Below, piece after piece: positions 51,801-59,138 of a stretch of DNA of 60,000 nucleotides. Below the pieces are notes generated by a model. The model was not told the origin of the DNA. It was given only the letters and a program-made list of their open reading frames with translations, and searched no databases. The stretch is taken from positions 3,638,143 to 3,698,142 of the forward strand of contig NC_045138.2 in NCBI RefSeq assembly GCF_008831285.2, read 5' to 3'. The stretch's first letter is position 1, and each line of letters starts with the position of its first letter. The position numbers and the translations under genes are program-made. The stretch comes from Nymphaea colorata. Taxonomy: Eukaryota; Streptophyta; Magnoliopsida; Nymphaeales; Nymphaeaceae.

Positions 51801-54800
51801 TGTTGAGAGCCTTCTTAGGCCTAGCAGGATATTACTGCAGGTTTATTAAAAATTTTGGACTACATGCTGCACCCCTAACCAGCATGTTGAAGAAGGATCA
51901 GTTCAGGTGGAACACTCAAAGTAAAGTTGCCTTTGAGAGGTTAAAGCAAGCTATAATCAGCTCACCTACGTTAGCAATGTCTGACTTCACCAAGACCTTC
52001 AAGGTGGAGACAGACGCATCCGAGAATGGGGTAGGGGCAGTGCTCAGCCAAAGCAAACATCCCATAGCTTTTCTCAGCAAGGCTATGGCAGTTATGGGAG
52101 TTCGATTCAAAATCAAATCCACTTATGAATGGGAGCTTATAGAAATGGTTCTGGCCATCCAAAAGTGGCATCACTATCTAGTAGGACGAAAACTTCAGGT
52201 TTTCACATACCACAGCAGTTTGAGACTTTGAGGCCCTGCATGCAACATAAATCAGTTAATGCTACTCAAATAAAATGGATCATGAAGCTTGCTGAATACA
52301 ACTTTGATATTATATACAAGAAGGGCATTGAAAACATAATGGCTGATAGCTTGTCGCGGAAATATGAAGAAGAAAACAGAGCTGAATTAAATAACTTCTG
52401 TCTACCCTCGCTATGTTGGCCTATCGCAGCCATATGGGAGAAGGTGAGAGAAGAACACCACAATTCAATTGATGTGCAAAAGAAGAGGGAACAGCTCGAA
52501 CAAGACTCAATGGAAATAACCTTACCTATATGTGCCCCCAAACGCCAATCTAAGTAAGGAATTAATTTCATTCTTCCATGACAGCATCGAAGGGGGATAT
52601 CAAGGGGAATAAGGCGCTTACAAGAGGGCCTGACAAACCTTCTTTTGGCCAGGCATGAAGAGAGACATCAGAAAATACATCAAGGCATGTGATACTTGTA
52701 GACGGCACAAATACGAGACGCTACGCCCTCCTGGCCTTCTACAACCTCTGCCTATTCCCGACAAAATATGAGAGGATTTGTCAATGGATTTTATCGAAGG
52801 ACTGCCTCGATCAAAAGGGAAATCAGTTATCTTAGTTGTGGTGGACAGGTTATCGAAATACACACATTTTATAGCACTGTCACACCCTTTCACAGCCAAG
52901 GATGTGGCTAAGGCTTTTCAGGATCATGTAGGAAAGCTGCATGGTATGCCACGGTTAGTGGTAAGTGATCATGACCCCTTGTTTCTAAGTAACTTTTAGA
53001 AAAATTACTTTGAATTACAGGGAACCAAGCTACAAATGAGTATTGCATACCATCATAATCGGATAGCCAATCAGAGGTTCTAAATCGGGTATTGGAAACA
53101 TATCTGAGGTGCTATGCAAAGTACCAGCCTCATAACTGGACAAAGTATCTAATTGGAAACGTCTCGCCCGGCACTGTTCATCGCCCGTGCCCGACGCTCG
53201 TGCCCGAGCTTCGTCTGTCGCCCCACCGCCAGCGCCGCCCTGATCAGCGCCGCTCGGGATTCCGCCGTCTCCTCCTAGCGACGCCCTGATCAGCGTCGTT
53301 CCTGTTCAGCCGCTTCCGCCCAGCGTCGGTCTGCCCAGCGACGACCTGTCCAGCGGCGTTCCTCTCTGTCATCCGAAGCATCGCCCACCGCCGTGTCTTT
53401 TTCTGGCGCCGCTCTGCCTGGTTCCGGCGGTCTATTTCCGCCCAGCGCCGTGCCGCTCTGCCTGGTTCCGGCGGTCTGCTTCCGCCCAGCACCGCGCCGC
53501 TCTGCCTGGTTCCGGCGGTCTGTCTCTGCCCAGCGCCGCTCCCTCGTTTTTTTTTTCTCCGGCGCTGCCTCTCTGTTGCTGTCTCTTCCGCCGGTGAGGT
53601 TTAGGCGTTCTCCGTTTTGTCCGTTGCCTGCTCTCTGCCTTTTTTTTGGTGTTGTATTGTGCTGTTGCTCCCTGCTGCCCTTGCTGCCTACTGGGCTTCA
53701 CCCGTAGCTAGACTGGTTTGTGATTATGGCAGTCTCTTCCTCGTCAACCGTCAACACCAATCCCACTGAAATAGGGGCTTTTAGAACTGAGAATGTTCCC
53801 ATGCAGGTCATCACTCTTCGCCTCACCAAGGAGAATTATTTCTCGTGGTCGCCTGCTATGACTATGGGGATTGCTGGCCGTGGTCGCATGGCCTATATTG
53901 ATGGGAGCAACCCCGAACCAGCAAGAACAAGTGATGTGTGGCATACTTGGTTTCTTGAGGATAATCAAGTGAAAACTTGGATTGTCAATTTCGTTTCCGC
54001 CGATATTCAGCCCCTTATCCTTCGGAAGAAGACTGCTAGAGACATGTGGGTGGTCCTTGAGCAAATGTATGGCCAAAAGAAGACCGCAATTCGTACTTAC
54101 CAAGTAATGAAGACAGTCTATGGCATTCGACAAGGGAACTCGTCTGTTGCAGAGTAGTATGGGGCTTTGAAAGCCAAGTGGGAAGAGCTTGACTATCATT
54201 CTGATATTCCTTGGCATTGTCTCCATGATCAGGCGCTCTATGTTGCTCATGAATGGGAAAACAGGGTGTTCCTCTTTTTAGCAGGTTTAAATGATGAGTT
54301 TGAAGGTGTTCGAAGCCAGATTCTGAATTCAGGGGAGGTGTCCAGTATTGAAGATGTGTACTCCTGTGTTGAAGCGGAAGAACAGAGGAGGCTTGTTACA
54401 AAAGAAGGGAAGAGGGAACTTGTGCCCTATAACGAGAGATCCGCTCTCGTGAGTCGTGGTCCTGGTGGCCCGTCTAGATCCCTTCGCCGGTGCACTCACT
54501 GCAAGAAGACAGGTCACACCGTAGATTATTGTTGGAATCTTCATCCTGAAAAGAAGGGAAACAAAGGGAGATCTTCGATTGGGAGAACGCCTGTGTCTGA
54601 GGTGCAAGCATCCAGTGGAGAAAAAGTCTCCATTTCTGCTGACCAGCTTCGTGAACTAAGGGCTTATTTGGGCAGGATCGATGTCAACAAGATTGAGACC
54701 TCAGAGGGAACTACAGCTAATCATGCTCTTGCGGTTATTGGCAATCAAGGTAACTCTTCTGTGGGGGAATGGATTGTCGATAGTGGTGCTACTCATCACA

Positions 54801-57800
54801 TGACAGGTAATCCAAAATTGTTTCATGAGTATAAGTTGTCCTCGGGAAAGGAACGTGTTTCTCTTGCAGATGGTTCCTCTACCTGTGTGGTAGGCGAAGG
54901 CACTCTGTCCTTGTTGGACAAATTTCATGTGCAGGGCGCTTTACATGTTCCCCAGTTTCCTTTAAATCTCTTATCAGTCAGTAGACTTACTAAAGAATTG
55001 AATTGTGAACTTATATTCTCTGCCGATCGTTGTGTTTTGCAGGACTTGGTGACAGGGAAGAGGATTGGGATTGGTTTAGCTTTTGATGGATTATATCGTC
55101 TTCCCATACGTGTGGCTACTGCTCTGTTGACAGCGATCCGCAAGACAGATAAGAGAAGAGAAGATTGTCTTCAGTCTTTTATGTACTGGCATGAACGTTT
55201 TGGGCATTTACCTTTTGGGATTTTGAAACATTTGTTTCCAGACTTGTGTTCCTCCTTTGATTTGTCTTCCATTTCTTGTGATGTTTGTCAGTTTGTCAAA
55301 CATGTGAGGGCTTCGTACCCTCTTTCTTCTAGTTGTGCTAATGAAGCTTTTTCCCTGATTCACTCTGATGTATGGGGACCTTCGGGCATTCATACCCGTC
55401 AAGGTTTCCAGTATTTTATCACTTTCATTGATGATTTCTCTCGTGCTACATTTATATACTTGTTAAAAGACCGCAGCGAGGTTCCTCGCATCATAGAGAC
55501 ATTTATTCTTCTTGTGCATACCCAGTATGGTGCGAATGTTAAAACTTTCAGGTCCGATAATGCCCGTGAGTACATGTGTCAGCCTGTTGAGGAGTTTCTT
55601 AGACAACGGGGGATTGTTCACAAGACATCCTGTAGTTACACCCCCCCTCAAAATGGGGTAGCTGAAAGGAAAAATCGTCAACTTCTTAATGTCACCAGGG
55701 CTCTTTTGTTTCAGAGAAATCTTCCTAAACACTATTGGGGTGATGCAGTTCTTACTAGTGCCTATCTTATTAACCGCATGCCCAGTCGTGTTTTGAATGG
55801 TAGGACTCCCCACTCGTTGCTTCCTGGCAGTCGTCCACCATTTCCTCTTCCTCCTCGTGTTTTTGGTTGTGTATGTTTTATCCATGATCACAGTCCAAAT
55901 GTCAAGAAACTTGATCCTAGGTCTATCAAAGGTGTCTTTGTTGGATACTCCCCTACGCAAAAAGGATACAAATGTATTGATCCTATTACTGGTCGAGCTT
56001 ATGTTACGAGGGATGTTACCTTCTTGGAACATGCCTCTTACTTTGGTGCGAATCCTCTTCAGGGGGAGCAGTCTGTGGGCAGGGAAGAGTATTCTCAGAG
56101 ACAGGAACTTCAGTTTATAAATTTTTTGGACTACAAGAAAGCAGAATCACTTAATACTGTTGATGTGCCTGAGAAGGAGGAAAAGGGTGACAATAGCATT
56201 GAGAAGGAAGGCCCTCAGTTGTTTGGACAGTTCTACTCTAGACGAGGTACTCGGACAGAGATGATGACTTGTGATGCTAGATCTACTTCCAATCCCAATG
56301 CCACTCCTTCCCTGGATGAACCAAGTCCTACCGAGGAGACCGTGGAGACTCATGATGAGGTTGAAAAGAAGAATGACGATCTTCCCATTGCCCTGAGAAA
56401 GGGTGTCAGGTCATGTACTCAACACCCCATTGGTAATTTTGTTTCTTATTCCAGACTTGGGAAAGATTACAAGTGCTTTGTTTCTACTCTTTCTTTGGCT
56501 GTGATTCCCAGGACTGTCGCTGAAGCTCAAAGTGACTCCAAGTGGGCTGATGCAATGAAAGAAGAAATAGATGCCCTAAGAAGAAACTTGACATGGGAAG
56601 TGGTGAAGATTCCTGAAGCCGCTCACCTAGTTGGATCCAAATGGGTGTATACCATCAAGTACAAACCAGACGGGAGTGTTGAAAGGTATAAAGCTCGACT
56701 TGTGGCCAAGGGGTTTAGCCAGAAATATGGAATTGATTACTTGGAAACCTTTGCTCCTGTTGCGAAAATGAAGACTGTGAGGGTAGTTATATCCCTAGCT
56801 GTGATGAAGGAGTGGAAGATGTATCAACTGGATGTTAAGAATGCATTCCTCAATGGTAACCTCGAAGAAGAAGTATATATGCATATGCCTCCAGGATATG
56901 AAGAACCAGAAAAGTGTTGTAAGCTGAAAAAGGCCTTGTATGGCCTTAAGCAATCGCCCAGAGCGTGGTTTGAACGACTGAGAAGAGTGATGATACGTCA
57001 TGGATACAAACAAGGAAATGGAGATCACACTTTGTTTGTGAAGAAGAAGGAGAGCAGGGTTACTCTCCTGCTCGTCTACGTAGATGACATGATTGTTACT
57101 GGAGATGATGAGGAGGAGATTATCAAGCTAAAAGGGTTACTGGCTATAGAATTCGACCTCAAAGATCTTGGCAAGCTAAGGTATTTTCTTGGTATGGAGG
57201 TTGCTAGGTCTAGTACTGGTCTTGTACTAAACCAAAGGAAATATACATTAGATCTGCTGGAAGAAACTGGTAAATTGGGATGTAGACCTACTCCTACCCC
57301 TTTTGACACTGGGCACAAGTTGAGTCTTAGAGATGGAGAGCCTCTCTGTGAAGAAGACAAGGGAAGATATCAACGTTTGGTTGGGAAGCTAATTTATCTT
57401 ACCCTCACGAGACCTGATATCACCTTTGCGGTGAATGTTTTGAGCCAATTCATGCATGCGCCAACCGATGCACATCTGAAGGCTGTGGACAGAGTGCTAT
57501 GCTACCTGAAGAAAAATCCTGGCAAGGGACTCCTGTATGTGAAACAAGAGACTGTGGAAATCGAGGGCTATTCTGATGCGAATTGGGCAGGTTGTGGTGA
57601 TACCAGACGATCCACTACAGGGTACTGTGTCTACTTGGGAGGAAACCTTGTTGTATGGAGGAGCAAGAGACAGGATGTTTGCTCTAGATCCAGTGCAGAG
57701 GCAGAATATAGGGCAGTTGCTATGGAAGTGTCAGAGTTATTATGGTTGAAGATATTGTTGACTGACATTGGAATAGAGATTGAATGACCTATGAAGATGT

Positions 57801-59080
57801 ACTGTGATAACAAGTCTGCAATCAACTTAGCCAACAATCATGTTCTTCACGACAGAACAAAACATGTTGAAATTGATCGTCACTTCATTCGGGAAAGAAT
57901 TGATGCGAAAGAGTTGATCTTACCTTACATGAAGTTTGAAGACCAAACTGCTGATGTTCTGACGAAAGCTCTTCCTTCAGCTTCATTTGAGAGGAATGTA
58001 TCCAAGTTGGGCATGTTTGATATGTATGTCCAACTTGAGGGGGAGTGTTGATAGATTGTGTGTTTCGGGTCCGGATCCATACCCGACCCGCCTTGTAGCC
58101 CGTTTTGGGCTCTACTTAAGTCATGTAACCCTAATCCTTAAGAGTTAATGATAATCTTAAGAGAGAGAGAGTCTGGCTGCTAGTGGGCACCAACTCCTCC
58201 TCATTCGTGGTTTTTTCTCCCTCGTGTTGAGGGTTTTCCACGTTACATCGTGATCATTGTTTCTCTTCGTCTTCTTCTTGTTCGTATTTCTACAAGAACA
58301 AAGGTCAATTGCTGTGACTACTGTGAGTGTGTGTGTAAAAGTGCAAATTGTTAAGACATGCTGGATCTGGAACCAAAGCTGACCCAGATACACATACAGC
58401 TTTTATGGATACTGTTACAATGTGTTAATTTCAAATAACAGAAAACATTAGCTGCAATTTTATTTGGATATTACCTCATATCACTAGATTACATTCTTAA
58501 GTTTTGCTAATTTTTTTGTTTTTGAACTTAACAAGAACTCAATTCAGGCCTTATTTAACAGTTTTCAAGAAAACTGTGGCCCTTTTAAGGAAAATTACAT
58601 TACAAACATGGCCTTTCTTCGGATTTATGGGCAAAAGGTAGACATTTTCCTTGTTTATAGCATTCAGACTTTATCAATGTCAAATACATAAGATAAAGAA
58701 CCATGTTTAATGGCCCAAGAAATGAGTCAACCTTGTTAGCCAGGGTTCACATTCCTTCCTGTGCAGCTGGAGCAAGAGACTCAAAACCAAGTAAAAATGG
58801 ATCACGATACAGGAGACGCAACTTCAAGCGCATAAATTCCAGCATTTAAGAAACTTGGTGAATCTCTTTTTCCTCAGAGAAAGAAACATCCATGACAAGT
58901 CAATGTACCCTGGACAGATTCCATTGCTCTATCCTTCATATAATTGACCATGAAGTCACACAAAGAATCCAATACAACAAGGAACAGTAAGAAAATTTGT
59001 CTGTTCACAATCTAAATGAAGAACTGGTAAGCTTTATTGCAACAATGTGATAGGTAACAAGTCATTGAGAAGGAAAAAAC

Positions 59081-59138
<58 letters not shown>

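Larger units (their letters stand above)
38686..53157 (+). mobile_element. Decayed Ty3/Gypsy element, split by Copia E4/E3 and truncated at its 3' end
   Basis: Left part 38686-40411, right part 50794 to about 53157. Order: putative 5' LTR, gag, protease, [E4], RT, RNase H, integrase. The integrase frame stops matching a Gypsy integrase at about 53157, where GC-rich Copia-leader sequence begins. No 3' LTR was found, so the right boundary is a breakpoint rather than a natural end. The domain order RT-RNase H-integrase identifies Gypsy rather than Copia. Confidence 0.85.
53158..58294 (+). mobile_element. Ty1/Copia retrotransposon E6, 5' LTR missing
   Basis: GC-rich leader, gag-pol, polypurine tract (58038-58045) and one LTR (58046-58294) are present, but no LTR or PBS occurs upstream; the leader directly abuts Gypsy integrase sequence at about 53157. 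It is related to E2-E4 but more diverged, with a different LTR (TGTTGATAGATTGTG to GTATTTCTACA). Confidence 0.9.

Noticed and set aside
41402-54157. Early stop codons in gag of E3, E4 and E6 as a recoding or readthrough site
   Set aside because: They fall at different codons (126, 173, 144), use different stop codons, and E2 has none there, so they are independent nonsense changes.
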